The notes under the pieces: model-generated
What the model was told of the DNA's origin: nothing
Seen by the model: the letters and a program-made list of their open reading frames with translations, nothing else
Database searches by the model: none
NCBI RefSeq assembly: GCF_902459655.1
Contig: NZ_CABPSB010000006.1
Span: forward strand, 1-64,000
Length of the DNA: 64,000 nucleotides
From: Pandoraea anhela
GTDB lineage: Bacteria; Pseudomonadota; Gammaproteobacteria; Burkholderiales; Burkholderiaceae
Reading direction: 5' to 3'
Position numbers and translations under genes: made by a program
Shown here: positions 34,991 through 44,948 of the stretch, piece by piece
Numbering within the stretch: the stretch's first letter is position 1
Layout of the letters: every line of letters starts with the position of its first letter

Positions 34991-36247
34991 TTACTGCAGC
35001 GCTTCGCCGCGACGCTCCGGAATCAGGAGCAGCGTGGCCAGAATGTCCAGTACGTAAATACCGGCAAGGAAGACGAGCGCGATCTTGAACGAGAACGCCG
35101 CCGCCAGCGCGCCGACCGTCAACGGTCCGAAACCGCCCACGGCGCGGCCGATGTTGAACAGCACGTTTTGCGCCGTTGCACGCGCCGCCGTCGGATACAG
35201 CTCCGAGATCAGCGCGCCGTAGCCGCCGATCATCCCGTTCACGAACATGCCCATCACCGCGCCGCCGATCAGCAGCGAGAACTGCGACTGAAGCTGCGCA
35301 TACACGAACACCATCACGACGGCGCCGATCTGGTACGTGATGAACGTGGGGCGACGACCGAAGCGATCCGCCAGACGGCCGAACAGCCAGATGCCGAACG
35401 CCATGCCGAGCACGGTCACCGCCGTCCACATGGCGGACTTGGTGAGCGAATAGCCGAACGTCTTCGACAGATACGACGGCATCCAGATCATCAAGCCGTA
35501 ATAGCCGAAGTTCTGCACCGAGCAAAGCAACGCCACGCCGAGGCTCGCGCGCGTGGTGGCGGCGTCCTTGACCAGCAGCTTGAGCGGCGCGTGCTCACGC
35601 GGTTGCTGTTGCTGTGCGAGGAACATTTCCGGCTCGCCGAGCGTGCGGCGCATGACGAACGACACCACGGCCGGCAGCAGACCGATGGCGAACATGCCGC
35701 GCCAGCCGATGACCGGCAGCAGCAGCGGCGTGAGCAGCGCGGCGGCGAGCACGCCCGCCTGCCAGCCCAGCCCGACGAACGACGAGGCGCGCGCCCGACG
35801 CTCCGGTGCGCACGCTTCCGCCGCGAGCGCCATGCCGATGCCGAACTCCCCGCCCAGCCCGATACCGGCAATCGTCCGGTACGCCAGCAGATCCCAATAG
35901 CCCTGCGCCAGCGAGCACAGGCCGGTGAAGACCGCGAACAGCAAGATCGTCCACGACAGCACGCGCACGCGGCCGAAGCGGTCGGAGAGCATGCCGAAAA
36001 CGATGCCACCGACGACCGCGCCGATAAGGGTCCACGTGACGAGCGCCCCCGACTGCGCGCTGGAGAGCGCCAGATCGGCCGCGATGGCCGGCAGGATGAA
36101 GCCGAGGATCAGCAAGTCAAAGCCGTCCATGGCGTAACCGATGGCCGACGCCCACAGGGCGCGGTTCGCATAGGCGTTGTCGTGCTTTGCGGCGGTCGGC
36201 GTCGGGCTGCCCGGTGTGGCAAGGGAAGGCGAGGAATCGTGGCGCAT
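34991..36247 (-). CDS. MFS transporter, aromatic acid:H+ symporter (AAHS) type
   Basis: 418 residues from the ATG at 36247 (M-R-H-D-S-S-P-S). The frame upstream of it runs into G/C-rich repeats. About 12 membrane segments. The helix-1 motif A-M-D-G-F-D-L-L-I-L-G-F and the loop 2-3 motif G-M-L-S-D-R-F-G-R match the AAHS group (PcaK, BenK, MucK), in which the membrane-embedded Asp of D-G-F-D is needed for transport. Likely imports an aromatic or other carboxylic acid; the substrate is unknown. Monocistronic. Confidence 0.87.
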   Translation of the reverse strand: MRHDSSPSLATPGSPTPTAAKHDNAYANRALWASAIGYAMDGFDLLILGFILPAIAADLALSSAQSGALVTWTLIGAVVGGIVFGMLSDRFGRVRVLSWTILLFAVFTGLCSLAQGYWDLLAYRTIAGIGLGGEFGIGMALAAEACAPERRARASSFVGLGWQAGVLAAALLTPLLLPVIGWRGMFAIGLLPAVVSFVMRRTLGEPEMFLAQQQQPREHAPLKLLVKDAATTRASLGVALLCSVQNFGYYGLMIWMPSYLSKTFGYSLTKSAMWTAVTVLGMAFGIWLFGRLADRFGRRPTFITYQIGAVVMVFVYAQLQSQFSLLIGGAVMGMFVNGMIGGYGALISELYPTAARATAQNVLFNIGRAVGGFGPLTVGALAAAFSFKIALVFLAGIYVLDILATLLLIPERRGEALQ

Positions 36248-36689
36248 TGTGGCGTGGGGGCTTGGGGTGGGGTGGCGTCGGGTGGCTTCGGGTGGTGTCT
36301 GGCCGGGTCCGAATTTCGGCGAGAGTGTATGCCTGTCATAAAGGCTCGGCAACTGTCTCTTTTTTTGGATTCATCTGTCGTTGCCATTTTTTCATATGCG
36401 CGGTGCGCGCACTCATTGCGGATATCACGATCCGACAATGTACGCTCAGTGCATAATTGGCGTCGCATCTGCTGAAACTTGTGGCATAATTCGCGTTTAA
36501 GCGCAGGCGGGTCGTTGCAAGACGCACCGCCCGCCGCCTCAGTAGGTGTTTTGGCCGCGCACAGCGATCCATCGACATATCGACAATCGACATATGGGCG
36601 ATGGGCGACACGCCGCCGACTCACCCATGACACCCATGACTCCGGGCTGCACGCCGCACGGCGCGGCAGCTACGCTAAGGAACCGCATC
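36248..36689. other. Divergent intergenic region (permease/pyrE) with G-run cluster
   Basis: 442 bp. A G-run cluster lies at 36256-36292, then AT-rich DNA. CATAAT hexamers at 36452-36457 and 36485-36490 are candidate -10 elements for pyrE, in similar contexts (gtgcataatt and gtggcataatt). The last 200 bp is a pyrE leader of no evident structure. Confidence 0.45.
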
Positions 36690-37379
36690 ATGATTGGCAT
36701 CGACCGCCAGGCGATTTCCGACATCACCGCAAAGATCCTGCTCGAAGTGGGCGCGGTGCATTTCAACGCCGAGAAGCCGTACATCTTCACCTCGGGCTGG
36801 GCCAGCCCGGTCTACACCGACTGCCGCAAGCTGATCTCGTACCCGCGCGTGCGCCGTACGCTGATGGACTTCGCCGAGGCCATCATCATTCAGGACGTGG
36901 GCTGCGAGCAGTTCGACACGGTCGCCGGCGGGGAAACCGCAGGTATTCCGTTCGCTGCCTGGATCGCCGACAAGCTGATGCTGCCGATGCAGTATGTGCG
37001 CAAGAAGCCGAAGGGTTTCGGCCGCAATGCGCAGATCGAAGGCGATCTGCCGGAAGGCTCGCGCGTGCTGCTCGTTGAAGATCTGACGACGGACGGCCGC
37101 AGCAAGATCAACTTCTGCAAGGCGCTGCGCGAAGCCGGTGCGAAGGTGAACCACGTGTTCGTGATCTTCCACTACGACATCTTCCCGGAGAGCCGTCAGG
37201 TGCTCAAGGACATCGACGTGCAACTGCACTCGCTCGCCACGTGGTGGGACGTGCTGCGCGTGGCCAAGCAGCAGAACCACTTCGACACGAAAACGCTGGA
37301 CGAAGTGGAGAAATTCCTGCACGCGCCGGCCGAGTGGTCGGGCGCGCACGGCGGCGCCACGTCGTTCCCGAAGGACTAA
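36690..37379 (+). CDS. pyrE: Orotate phosphoribosyltransferase
   Basis: 229 residues from the ATG at 36690, with TAAGGA ribosome site; the frame extends upstream but that part is unconserved. Converts orotate and PRPP to orotidine monophosphate in pyrimidine synthesis, in the cytoplasm. The PRPP loop [11 protein letters not shown] is present, as is [12 protein letters not shown] near the N-terminus. Length and variant PRPP loop match the form found in Burkholderiales rather than the E. coli enzyme. Monocistronic, with a good terminator. Confidence 0.93.
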   Translation: MIGIDRQAISDITAKILLEVGAVHFNAEKPYIFTSGWASPVYTDCRKLISYPRVRRTLMDFAEAIIIQDVGCEQFDTVAGGETAGIPFAAWIADKLMLPMQYVRKKPKGFGRNAQIEGDLPEGSRVLLVEDLTTDGRSKINFCKALREAGAKVNHVFVIFHYDIFPESRQVLKDIDVQLHSLATWWDVLRVAKQQNHFDTKTLDEVEKFLHAPAEWSGAHGGATSFPKD

Positions 37380-37434
37380 GCCCTTCGGCCACGCGAATGG
37401 CAACGCGCATAGTATTCGCTTGAGAGGCGAGGAT

Positions 37435-37467
37435 GGTCAGCCGCGAACACGGCTGGCCGTTTTTTTA
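37435..37467 (+). terminator. Intrinsic terminator after pyrE
   Basis: Arms ggtcagccg and cggctggcc (one G-T pair) with a 6-nt loop, followed by seven T, about 55 bp after the pyrE stop. Confidence 0.9.
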
Positions 37468-37559
37468 TGGTGAGCGTCGGTTGCGCGCTGTGCCGCAGGC
37501 CGGCGGTGCATCATTTGCGGGATGGGCTTTATCCGCATCACGTGCTGGAGGGAACCCCC

Positions 37560-37958
37560 ATGTTGACTTCGGTCGTCGCTATCGGTGTGGGCGCTGCGCT
37601 CGGCGCACTGCTGCGCTGGGCGCTCAGCGTACACCTGAACGCCATCCTGCCCACGCTCCCTCTCGGCACGCTCACCGCCAACCTCGGCGGCGGCTATCTG
37701 ATCGGCATCGCCGTCGCGCTGTTCAGTCACATTCCGTCGATACCGGTCGAGTGGCGTCTGTTCATCGTGACCGGATTTCTCGGCGGCCTCACCACCTTTT
37801 CCACGTTTTCCGCGGAAGTCACCGGATTGCTGCGCGAAGGCCAGCTCGGCTGGGCATCGCTCATCGTGATCGTGCACGTCGGCGGCTCGCTCATCATGAC
37901 GCTGCTTGGCATGGCCACGGCGACCCTGCTCGTCCAATGGTTGCGTCCCGCGGTGTGA
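37560..37958 (+). CDS. crcB: Fluoride exporter CrcB/Fluc
   Basis: 132 residues from the ATG at 37560, with GGAGGG ribosome site. Four membrane segments and the family signature [13 protein letters not shown] are present, with the early G-A-L-L-R-W. Works as a dual-topology dimeric fluoride channel at the inner membrane. A single gene, as expected for a homodimer. No clear fluoride riboswitch was found in the 93-bp leader after the pyrE terminator. Confidence 0.93.
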   Translation: MLTSVVAIGVGAALGALLRWALSVHLNAILPTLPLGTLTANLGGGYLIGIAVALFSHIPSIPVEWRLFIVTGFLGGLTTFSTFSAEVTGLLREGQLGWASLIVIVHVGGSLIMTLLGMATATLLVQWLRPAV

Positions 37959-37963
37959 TCGCG

Positions 37964-38863
37964 TCAGGCGAGCAGCATCACGAGCTTTACGTCATCGTGC
38001 CCCGACAACCGGAACGTGACCTGTGCGAAGTCGATGTCGCCCCGCACGGGATGATGGAAGCCACGCCGCCCGCCTTCACGCTCGACGACATCCTGCTGCG
38101 ACCAGAGCGCGGCGAACACCGGACTTTCCCGTTGCAGGGCGTCGGTCAGCGCGCGCACGGGAGTGTCGTCGAGATATGCGCTGCATTCGGCACGAAATTC
38201 GGCGACGACGCGTCGCGCTCGGCGCTCCCAATCCTGAATCAACGTTCGCGCACCCGCATCGAGAAAGATGTAGCGCAGCAGGTTTTTCGTGCCGGCGCCC
38301 CCGGATACGCCCGGCGTGTCCAACCATCCACGAAAGAGGTCGGCAGCGGCGGCGTTCCACGCGAGCATGTCCCAGCAGCGATCGAGCGCATAGGCCGGGG
38401 CCGCGACGGCGGCCACTGCGGCCTGCACCTGCGCCGCCGCGTGATGCGGCAACGGCGCCGCGCCACGTTCCGGATCGCGCTTGCCCGCGAGATCGAAAAG
38501 ATAAGCCCGTTCGGCGCGCGAGAGCCGTAACGCGCCGGCGACAGCCGCCAGCGCGCCGGCCGAAATCGACACTTCGCGTGCCTGCTCGATCCAGGTGTAC
38601 CAGGTCGACGATAAGCCGCACAACTGCGCCACTTCCTCGCGCCGCAGCCCCGGTGTGCGACGTCGCCCCATCGGCGGCAAACCGACGGCGGCAGGCGTGA
38701 GACGCTCCCGGTGCGCTCGCAGGAAATCGCCCAAGGCGCGACGCTGGCGGGCATCGTCCGCGTGGGGCGCCCGCTCGCCCGGTTCGCCCGGCGGGTCGGG
38801 TGGCGAGGGCGAATGTGAAGCGGGAAACGATGTCGCGTTCGGCGATATAGGGGTAGTTTTCAT
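37964..38863 (-). CDS. Helix-turn-helix regulator with MmyB-like ligand domain
   Basis: 299 residues from the ATG at 38863 (M-K-T-T-P-I-S); the frame upstream is unconserved. XRE-type helix-turn-helix near residues 60-120 (L-R-R-E-E-V-A-Q-L-C-G-L-S-S-T-W-Y-T-W-I-E-Q). The rest is a PAS-like MmyB domain (W-D-M-L-A-W-N-A-A-A) that binds hydrophobic ligands in related proteins. Such regulators usually act on a divergent neighbour, here the methyltransferase gene across 128 bp. Its stop is 5 bp from the convergent crcB stop. Confidence 0.85.
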   Translation of the reverse strand: MKTTPISPNATSFPASHSPSPPDPPGEPGERAPHADDARQRRALGDFLRAHRERLTPAAVGLPPMGRRRTPGLRREEVAQLCGLSSTWYTWIEQAREVSISAGALAAVAGALRLSRAERAYLFDLAGKRDPERGAAPLPHHAAAQVQAAVAAVAAPAYALDRCWDMLAWNAAAADLFRGWLDTPGVSGGAGTKNLLRYIFLDAGARTLIQDWERRARRVVAEFRAECSAYLDDTPVRALTDALQRESPVFAALWSQQDVVEREGGRRGFHHPVRGDIDFAQVTFRLSGHDDVKLVMLLA

Positions 38864-38991
38864 ACCAGGATAAATAGGCAACTTGTACCGGTATCGACGA
38901 GCCATTATCGTGACATTCATCGATGTCGTGCAAGCCCTCGGCATCGGCAACGTCCCCCCAGCATTTCGCCCGACAAACGAAGGAGACTTCC

Positions 38992-39825
38992 GTGAGCGAC
39001 ACCCGCGATACTGGCGATACCAGCAATACCAGCGATTACCGCCGCGCCACAGCCACACCGACCCACGACTCGCACAACGCCGTCGTCACGGGCCAATTCG
39101 GACCGCAGGCCTGCGCCTATCTGACGAGCGCCAACCATGCGCAGGGGGCGGATCTGGAACAGCTCGCCGCCATCGCTCGCGCGCACGCGCAAGCCCAGGT
39201 CCTCGATCTCGGTTGCGGCGCCGGCCATGTGAGTTTCTTCACGGCACCGCACGTCGCGCGCGTCGTGGCTTACGACCTCTCGGCCGACATGCTCGGTGTC
39301 GTCGCTGGCGAAGCAGCAAAGCGCGGGCTGAAGAACATCGACACGCAACTCGGCGCAGCCGAATCGCTGCCGTTCGGCGAGGCGAGCTTCGATCTCGTCT
39401 TCAGCCGCTACAGCGCCCACCACTGGGCCGACGTGGGCGCCGCACTGCGCGAGATGCGCCGCGTGCTCAAGCCGGGCGGACGTGTCGTGATCTGCGACGT
39501 CGCCTCCACCGGGCAACCGCTGCTCGACACGTATCTGCAAGCCGTCGAAGTGTTGCGCGACACCTCGCACGTGCGCGATTATTCGACGGGGGAATGGCTG
39601 GCGATGGCGGCTGGCGCGGGATTCTCGGTGGCGTCGGTCACGCCGCGTACGCTCGACCTCGACTTCGCGACGTGGACGACGCGCATGCGCACGCCGGTGC
39701 CGATGCAGGTGGCCATTCGCGCCTTGCAGACGGCGATGGCCGAGAGCGTGCGTGAACACTTCCGGATTCAGGAAGACGGCTCGTTCACGCTCGACACGGT
39801 GACGCTCGAGTTCGTCGCCGGCTGA
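38992..39825 (+). CDS. Class I SAM-dependent methyltransferase (UbiE/MenG-like)
   Basis: 277 residues from a GTG at 38992, chosen because AAGGAG lies six bases upstream and homology-like sequence begins after it. The SAM-binding motif V-L-D-L-G-C-G-A-G-H and the post-motif A-E-S-L-P-F are typical. Near the N-terminus a short low-complexity D-T-R-D-T-G-D-T-S-N-T run is encoded by near-repeats of gatacc/aatacc. The substrate is unknown. Probably regulated by the divergent MmyB-type protein. Confidence 0.85.
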   Translation: MSDTRDTGDTSNTSDYRRATATPTHDSHNAVVTGQFGPQACAYLTSANHAQGADLEQLAAIARAHAQAQVLDLGCGAGHVSFFTAPHVARVVAYDLSADMLGVVAGEAAKRGLKNIDTQLGAAESLPFGEASFDLVFSRYSAHHWADVGAALREMRRVLKPGGRVVICDVASTGQPLLDTYLQAVEVLRDTSHVRDYSTGEWLAMAAGAGFSVASVTPRTLDLDFATWTTRMRTPVPMQVAIRALQTAMAESVREHFRIQEDGSFTLDTVTLEFVAG

Positions 39826-39865
39826 TCGACGGATCGAGCGACGGATCGAGCCTCGCCGGGCGAGG

Positions 39866-40621
39866 CTACTGCACGCGCGTCGGTCCGTCGCTGTCGTTCG
39901 CGCCGCTGATCTCCGCGGCGTCCGCGAGCAGCGCCACGTAGTGACGCAATGCGCGCACACGCGCCTGCTCGTACAACTGTGCGGCAATGCGATCGGCCAC
40001 GCGCTCGAACGGCGGCATACGCCCTTTCACTCGTCGCTCGATGCGTACCACGTGAAAACCGTAACGCGTATTGACGAGTCTGGGCAGCACGCCGAGCCTG
40101 TCGCCGCAGAACAGCACGAGTTCGAACTCCGGCGCACCGCTGCCTCGCGCGAGCATCCCGAGACTGCCGCCGTCGCGTGCGGATGGGCAATCCGACATCT
40201 TCCGCGCCACCGTCTCGAACGACGACGGTTCCGCGAGCACGGCGTCGAGTGCCGATTGCGCGCGCGCCAGCGTGCTCGAGAGCGGCACACCGGCCGAGAG
40301 CGCAAACAGAATGTGACTGGCCTGCACCTTGTCGCCGACACGGAACTGTCCGGCGTGATCGTGGAAGTACGCGCGGCACTCCGCCTCGGTGGGACGCCGC
40401 ACCTGCACGTCTCGCGAGAACAGCGCTTCGACGACAGCGTCGTCGCTCACGCCTTCGTCCTCTGCGAGCAGGCGCAGATCGCGCGCCCGTTGCCGCAGCA
40501 ACTCCCGACTCACGAGCGCGCGCTGTGCAGCGACTTCCGGATCGGCCGCGTCCCGATGCCGATCGATCTCATCGGCCACGCGGCGCGCGTCGATGACAAT
40601 ACCGTTGACACGCAAAGACAT
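39866..40621 (-). CDS. Parvulin-type peptidyl-prolyl isomerase (NifM/SurA-like)
   Basis: 251 residues from the ATG at 40621, preceded by GGTGGAG; an in-frame TTG 15 bp upstream is less likely. An N-terminal helical chaperone-like region is followed by a PpiC rotamase domain (A-S-H-I-L-F, about 103-205, with G-G-S-L-G-M and Y-G-F-H-V-V-R-I). No signal peptide, so it looks cytoplasmic, as in NifM-type proteins that mature specific metalloenzymes. No nif genes are near; its client is unknown. The next minus-strand gene upstream is the carbonic anhydrase-like protein, about 100 bp away. Confidence 0.83.
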   Translation of the reverse strand: MSLRVNGIVIDARRVADEIDRHRDAADPEVAAQRALVSRELLRQRARDLRLLAEDEGVSDDAVVEALFSRDVQVRRPTEAECRAYFHDHAGQFRVGDKVQASHILFALSAGVPLSSTLARAQSALDAVLAEPSSFETVARKMSDCPSARDGGSLGMLARGSGAPEFELVLFCGDRLGVLPRLVNTRYGFHVVRIERRVKGRMPPFERVADRIAAQLYEQARVRALRHYVALLADAAEISGANDSDGPTRVQ

Positions 40622-40722
40622 GACGAACTCCACCAAAAACGTTCACGGCGACGGCGCTCATGGGGTTCATGAGACTCGCCGGCAGCTTCGTCGAAGCGTA
40701 CCGGCGAGCGGACATGCCGTCG

Positions 40723-41283
40723 TCAGAACTCGTTCTGAATACGACGATAAGCGCGGGCGAGCTGCACGTTCGTGCGGCTCACCGATTCGGAGAACTCACG
40801 CGCATCGACACTGACTTTCGGAATGGTCGCGAGATCCGTTTCGCGACTGATGTGCGTCGTCGACGGGATGTAGAAATTCTCGGGAATGTCCCGCCCGTCG
40901 ACCACGCTGTTGTGCCGAACCACGACGCCGTCGTGCACGACGCAGTTGAACAGCACCGAGTTGAAGCCGATGAACACGTTGTTACCGATGACACACGGTC
41001 CATGCACGATGGAGCGATGCGCGATGGAAGTGTTCTCGCCGATGGAAACGCGTGCGCCGTCTTTCGAATGGATCACGACCCCGTCCTGAATGTTGGAATT
41101 GGCGCCGATCACGATCGGCTCCATCTTGCCGTGCTCATCGACCTCGTCGGCGCGAAGCACCGCATAAGGTCCGATAAAGACGTTCTCGCCGACGATGATC
41201 TGGCCGCACAAAATGGCCGTAGGATCGACAAACGAGGTCTCGTGCACCACGGGATAATCCCCGCGTGGGTTCTTTCGCAGCAT
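40723..41283 (-). CDS. Gamma carbonic anhydrase-like hexapeptide-repeat protein (CaiE/PaaY type)
   Basis: 186 residues from the ATG at 41283, with a GGAG nine bases upstream. Left-handed beta-helix hexapeptide repeats run through the protein (I-I-V-G-E-N-V-F-I-G-P, then V-I-G-N-N-V-F-I-G-F). Histidines in V-I-H-S-K-D-G and A-H-R-S-I-V-H-G-P fit the zinc ligands of gamma carbonic anhydrases. Related proteins are PaaY (thioesterase) and CaiE. The true activity is uncertain. Forms a homotrimer in the family. Confidence 0.83.
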   Translation of the reverse strand: MLRKNPRGDYPVVHETSFVDPTAILCGQIIVGENVFIGPYAVLRADEVDEHGKMEPIVIGANSNIQDGVVIHSKDGARVSIGENTSIAHRSIVHGPCVIGNNVFIGFNSVLFNCVVHDGVVVRHNSVVDGRDIPENFYIPSTTHISRETDLATIPKVSVDAREFSESVSRTNVQLARAYRRIQNEF

Positions 41284-41572
41284 GCTTGAGTAACTCCAGA
41301 CCGCTCGCTCGTACGCCGGACCACGACACGACAGTGCGCACGGACCCAAAGGGTACGCGACACGTTCATGCCGATACTGGCCACGCCGGAATACGCCCTG
41401 TGGGCGAGCGGGGGAAAGGGAACACGGACGGGCGCCGTGATACAGACTCTCTCACCGCCGCGAACGGTATATCGTTGTTTTAGGCGATGGGAGACGGAAA
41501 GGCAAATGGCCGCGATGACGGTGCGGACACCCGTTGCGTGCCGCACACAACGCTGTGCGGCACGAGGAAAAC

Positions 41573-42535
41573 TCAGTGCGTCGGACGCGTAGCCGACGCC
41601 TGCGAAGCGTCGGCGTCGTTGGCGGTGCCCGTCGGGCGACCGCGCCAGTAGCCCGCGAGCAACGAGCCCGAGAGGTTGTGCCAGACGGAGAAGAGCGCGC
41701 CCGGCAACGCCGCCAGCGGCGTGAAATAGAGCTTGCCGAGCGTGGCGGCAAGGCCCGAGTTCTGCATGCCGACTTCGATCGCCAGCGTGCGGCAGATCGA
41801 TTCGTCGAAGCCCAGCAGACGACCGCCCCAGTACCCCCCGGCCAGACCCAGTGCGTTGTGCAGGATGACCCCTACCATGACCAGCGGGCCCACCGTGGCG
41901 ATATGGGATTGATTCGCGCCGACCACGGCGCCGATGATCAGCACGATGGCCACCATCGAGACCAGCGGGAGAAAGCCTTCGATGGCGCGCACCGCACGGC
42001 CGAAGAAGTGGTTGATGAGCAACCCGGCGCCGATCGGCAGCGCCACGATCTGAAGAATCGACAACAACATGCCCTCGATGTCCACGGCAATCGAGGCATC
42101 GACATACAGGCGGGTGAGCAACGGCGTCGCAAACACGCCGACGAGTGTCGACATGGCACTGATTGTGACCGAAAGGGCCACGTCGCCTCGGGCGAGATAG
42201 ATCATGACGTTCGACGCCGTGCCGCTCGCTACGCTGCCCACAAGCACCATGCCCGCAGTCAAGTCGGGGGGCATGTGCAGCACGCGTGCAATGATCCAGG
42301 CGGCCAGCGGCATGACCAGATAGTGCAGCACCACACCCGCAACGATGGGGGCGGGACGGGTGAACACCCGCTTGAAGTCGTCGAACGTCAGTGTGACGCC
42401 CATCGCGAACATCACCACGGTGAGCAGCGCCGTGACGTGCGGCGTAATACCGGTGAAGCTGCCTGGCGAGAAGAAAGCGAAAACGGACAGCAGCGCAGCC
42501 CACAGGGGGAACAGCCGGGTGACACGGGCGATCAT
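41573..42535 (-). CDS. Bile acid:sodium symporter family (BASS) transporter
   Basis: 320 residues with 9-10 predicted membrane segments. Family signatures are visible: [13 protein letters not shown] near helix 2, [12 protein letters not shown] (first crossing) and [10 protein letters not shown] (second crossing), which form the sodium sites. Likely imports an organic anion with Na+, for example pantoate or a 2-oxo acid in other bacteria. The C-terminal 20 residues are polar and low in complexity. Monocistronic. Confidence 0.9.
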   Translation of the reverse strand: MIARVTRLFPLWAALLSVFAFFSPGSFTGITPHVTALLTVVMFAMGVTLTFDDFKRVFTRPAPIVAGVVLHYLVMPLAAWIIARVLHMPPDLTAGMVLVGSVASGTASNVMIYLARGDVALSVTISAMSTLVGVFATPLLTRLYVDASIAVDIEGMLLSILQIVALPIGAGLLINHFFGRAVRAIEGFLPLVSMVAIVLIIGAVVGANQSHIATVGPLVMVGVILHNALGLAGGYWGGRLLGFDESICRTLAIEVGMQNSGLAATLGKLYFTPLAALPGALFSVWHNLSGSLLAGYWRGRPTGTANDADASQASATRPTH

Positions 42536-42789
42536 GAGCGTCTCGGGGGCAAAAAGTTAATATTTTACTTATTTTGCGCAGCCCGCCGGTCCGGGAGGCC
42601 CCGCCGGTGTCTGCCGACGCCGGCGGATGCGAGTCGCCCGTATCGGGACAGGCGTCGTGACACGTGCCGTTGCACGTTTCGCCGCCACCGTCGCGAAGCC
42701 GCTTCGCGGCCTCCCGCAACCCCATGCCGCGGCTCAAATTCATCGGAATGTTGAGCCGCGTGCACATCGTCGATACCTCGGCGAAGCGC

Positions 42790-44481
42790 TTAGTCGCGCT
42801 TCGACTTGCCCATCAACAGAGCGCCGCCGGCACCACCGGCACCACCGGCGCTGTCGCGGCGGGCCGGACGCGAGCCACGCTGAGCGAAGTCGCCCCGCTC
42901 GCCGCCTGCCTGCCCGCGCGCCGTATTCTGCGCACCCTGGCTCTGGCCCTGGCGCGGTGCACTCGCACCCTGCGTGGTGCGGGCCGGCGCGCGTTGCGCG
43001 TCGCCCTGACGCTTGGCCGGCTGACGCTGACCGGCGCCGCCATGGCTTACCGTACCGACATGGATGCCGTTACCACGGGCGGCGTTATTCGCGCCACCAC
43101 TACCACCATTGGCCTGACGACCGCCACGCTCACCGTCGCGACGCGGCTTCGTCTCGGCACCACCCTGCCCCTGCCCTTGTGCTTGACGCGGCGCACGACC
43201 ACCGTCACGGGGCTCACGCGGCGCCCGGGTCGACTGACGCGCGTCATCCCCCCCGCCGCTGCGTCCCCCCCGGCCACCGCCCGCGCCACGGCCACTGCCT
43301 TGCTGATTCTTGCGAATCGGCTGTGCGACGGCATGCGGATCCGGCTCGAAGCCCGGGATCACTTCGCGCTCGATGGTGCGCTTGATGAGACGCTCGATCT
43401 GCTGGAGCAGTTGATGTTCGTCCACGCACACGAGCGAGACGGCTTCCCCGTTCGCCCCCGCGCGGCCCGTGCGACCGATGCGGTGCACGTAGTCTTCCGC
43501 GACTTCCGGCAGATCGAAGTTCACCACGTGCGGCAACTGGTCGATGTCGATACCGCGCGCGGCGATATCGGTGGCGACCAGCACTTGCAGCGTGCCGCTC
43601 TTGAACTCGGCGAGCGCACGCGTGCGGGCGCCCTGGCTCTTGTTGCCGTGAATCGCGAGCGCCGGAATGCCGCCCTTGGTCAGTTGTTCCGCCAGACGAT
43701 TCGCACCATGCTTGGTGCGCGTGAACACGAGCACCTGGAACCAGTTGTGCTCGCGCACGAGATGTTCGAGCAGCTCGCGCTTGCGGTCCCGGTCCACCGG
43801 GTGAATCTTCTGCGCGACGGTCTCGGCCGTCGTGTTGCGGCGCGCGACTTCGATCAGTGCGGGCGACTTGAGCAGCCCGTCAGCGAGTTGCTTGATTTCG
43901 TCGGAGAACGTGGCCGAGAACAGCAGGTTCTGACGTTGCGCAGGCAGCGCCGCCAGCACGCGGCGAATATCGCGAATGAAGCCCATGTCGAGCATGCGAT
44001 CCGCTTCGTCGAGCACGAGAATTTCGACGCCCGACAGATCCACGGTCTTCTGCTGCATGTGATCGAGCAGACGGCCCGGCGTGGCCACGAGAATGTCGAC
44101 GCCGCGCGCGAGTTGCTTGACTTGCGGCACCATCGACACGCCGCCGAACACGGTCATGGACGTCAGACGCAGGTACTTGCCGTACTGCGTGACGCTTTCT
44201 TCGACCTGTGCGGCCAGCTCACGCGTGGGCGTGAGCACGAGCGCGCGCACCGCACGCTTGCCATTGGCGGCGGCCGGACGTGCTCGCGACGAGAGCATTT
44301 GCAGAATGGGCAGCGTGAAGCCTGCCGTTTTGCCGGTTCCGGTCTGTGCACCGGCGAGAAGATCGCCGCCTTGCAGGACGGCCGGAATCGCTTGCAGTTG
44401 AATCGGAGTCGGCTGCGTGTAACCGAGATCGGCTACCGCACGCAGGATGTCGGCCGACAGGCCGAGCGTTTCAAAAGACAT
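42790..44481 (-). CDS. rhlE: DEAD-box RNA helicase, RhlE type
   Basis: 563 residues. Helicase core residues 1-375 carry the Q motif (P-T-P-I-Q), motif I A-Q-T-G-T-G-K-T, motif II D-E-A-D, motif III S-A-T and motif [10 protein letters not shown]. The C-terminal 190 residues are an Arg/Gly/Gln-rich disordered tail that probably binds RNA. Such helicases remodel rRNA and mRNA, often at low temperature. Divergent from a LysR gene across 467 bp, a long leader as often seen in front of cold-responsive helicases. Confidence 0.92.
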   Translation of the reverse strand: MSFETLGLSADILRAVADLGYTQPTPIQLQAIPAVLQGGDLLAGAQTGTGKTAGFTLPILQMLSSRARPAAANGKRAVRALVLTPTRELAAQVEESVTQYGKYLRLTSMTVFGGVSMVPQVKQLARGVDILVATPGRLLDHMQQKTVDLSGVEILVLDEADRMLDMGFIRDIRRVLAALPAQRQNLLFSATFSDEIKQLADGLLKSPALIEVARRNTTAETVAQKIHPVDRDRKRELLEHLVREHNWFQVLVFTRTKHGANRLAEQLTKGGIPALAIHGNKSQGARTRALAEFKSGTLQVLVATDIAARGIDIDQLPHVVNFDLPEVAEDYVHRIGRTGRAGANGEAVSLVCVDEHQLLQQIERLIKRTIEREVIPGFEPDPHAVAQPIRKNQQGSGRGAGGGRGGRSGGGDDARQSTRAPREPRDGGRAPRQAQGQGQGGAETKPRRDGERGGRQANGGSGGANNAARGNGIHVGTVSHGGAGQRQPAKRQGDAQRAPARTTQGASAPRQGQSQGAQNTARGQAGGERGDFAQRGSRPARRDSAGGAGGAGGALLMGKSKRD

Positions 44482-44948
44482 ATAAAGACCAATGCGCGGA
44501 CGCCACGATGTGTGTCCCCGCGCGTATCGATGTTGTTTGTTCTTGATGGAATGCCCGCGTCGGGCGTGCGAAGCGCATCGCGCTCATCCGGGCGACGCGT
44601 CTGAAGACGCCGGCAAGACAACCCGCCGGCGAATGAAACTCTGCGACTTGGCGGGCAAGACCGTCGCGGGTACGGCCGTGTCTTGAAAGCGCGTAGTTTA
44701 CCATGCGCCCTTTCCCAAGTCAGTCGCCTTCGTACCTCGTCGATGCGCCGGGCGCACACGATTCGGTGCAAACAGGCTCCCGCGAGCCGATATTTCAGGT
44801 AACGACGCAGACAACTACGTTCTACTACGTAAGAATCTGCACACCGCCGGCGCACGTGCATCGCAAATCGCTACACTGGCGCCATTGCCCCCGCGCCGCG
44901 AGCGTTCGACCCGGCGTGCGCCGCGCATTTCAGCCACGAGACGATGCC
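44482..44948. other. Divergent intergenic region rhlE/lysR
   Basis: 467 bp without a supported gene. The LysR side has a direct repeat actacgt at 44814-44820 and 44824-44830 in an AT-richer patch about 120 bp before the LysR start, a possible regulator site. The rhlE side forms a GC-rich leader. Confidence 0.4.

Noticed and set aside
37467-37559. Possible fluoride riboswitch in the crcB leader
   Set aside because: The 93-bp leader has a gcgggat/atccgc hairpin but not the conserved crcB-motif pseudoknot sequences; not enough to call.
42693-42712. Terminator for rhlE at the gcgaagc/gcttcgc dyad
   Set aside because: The dyad is about 80 bp downstream with no T run in either direction; could be chance in GC-rich DNA.
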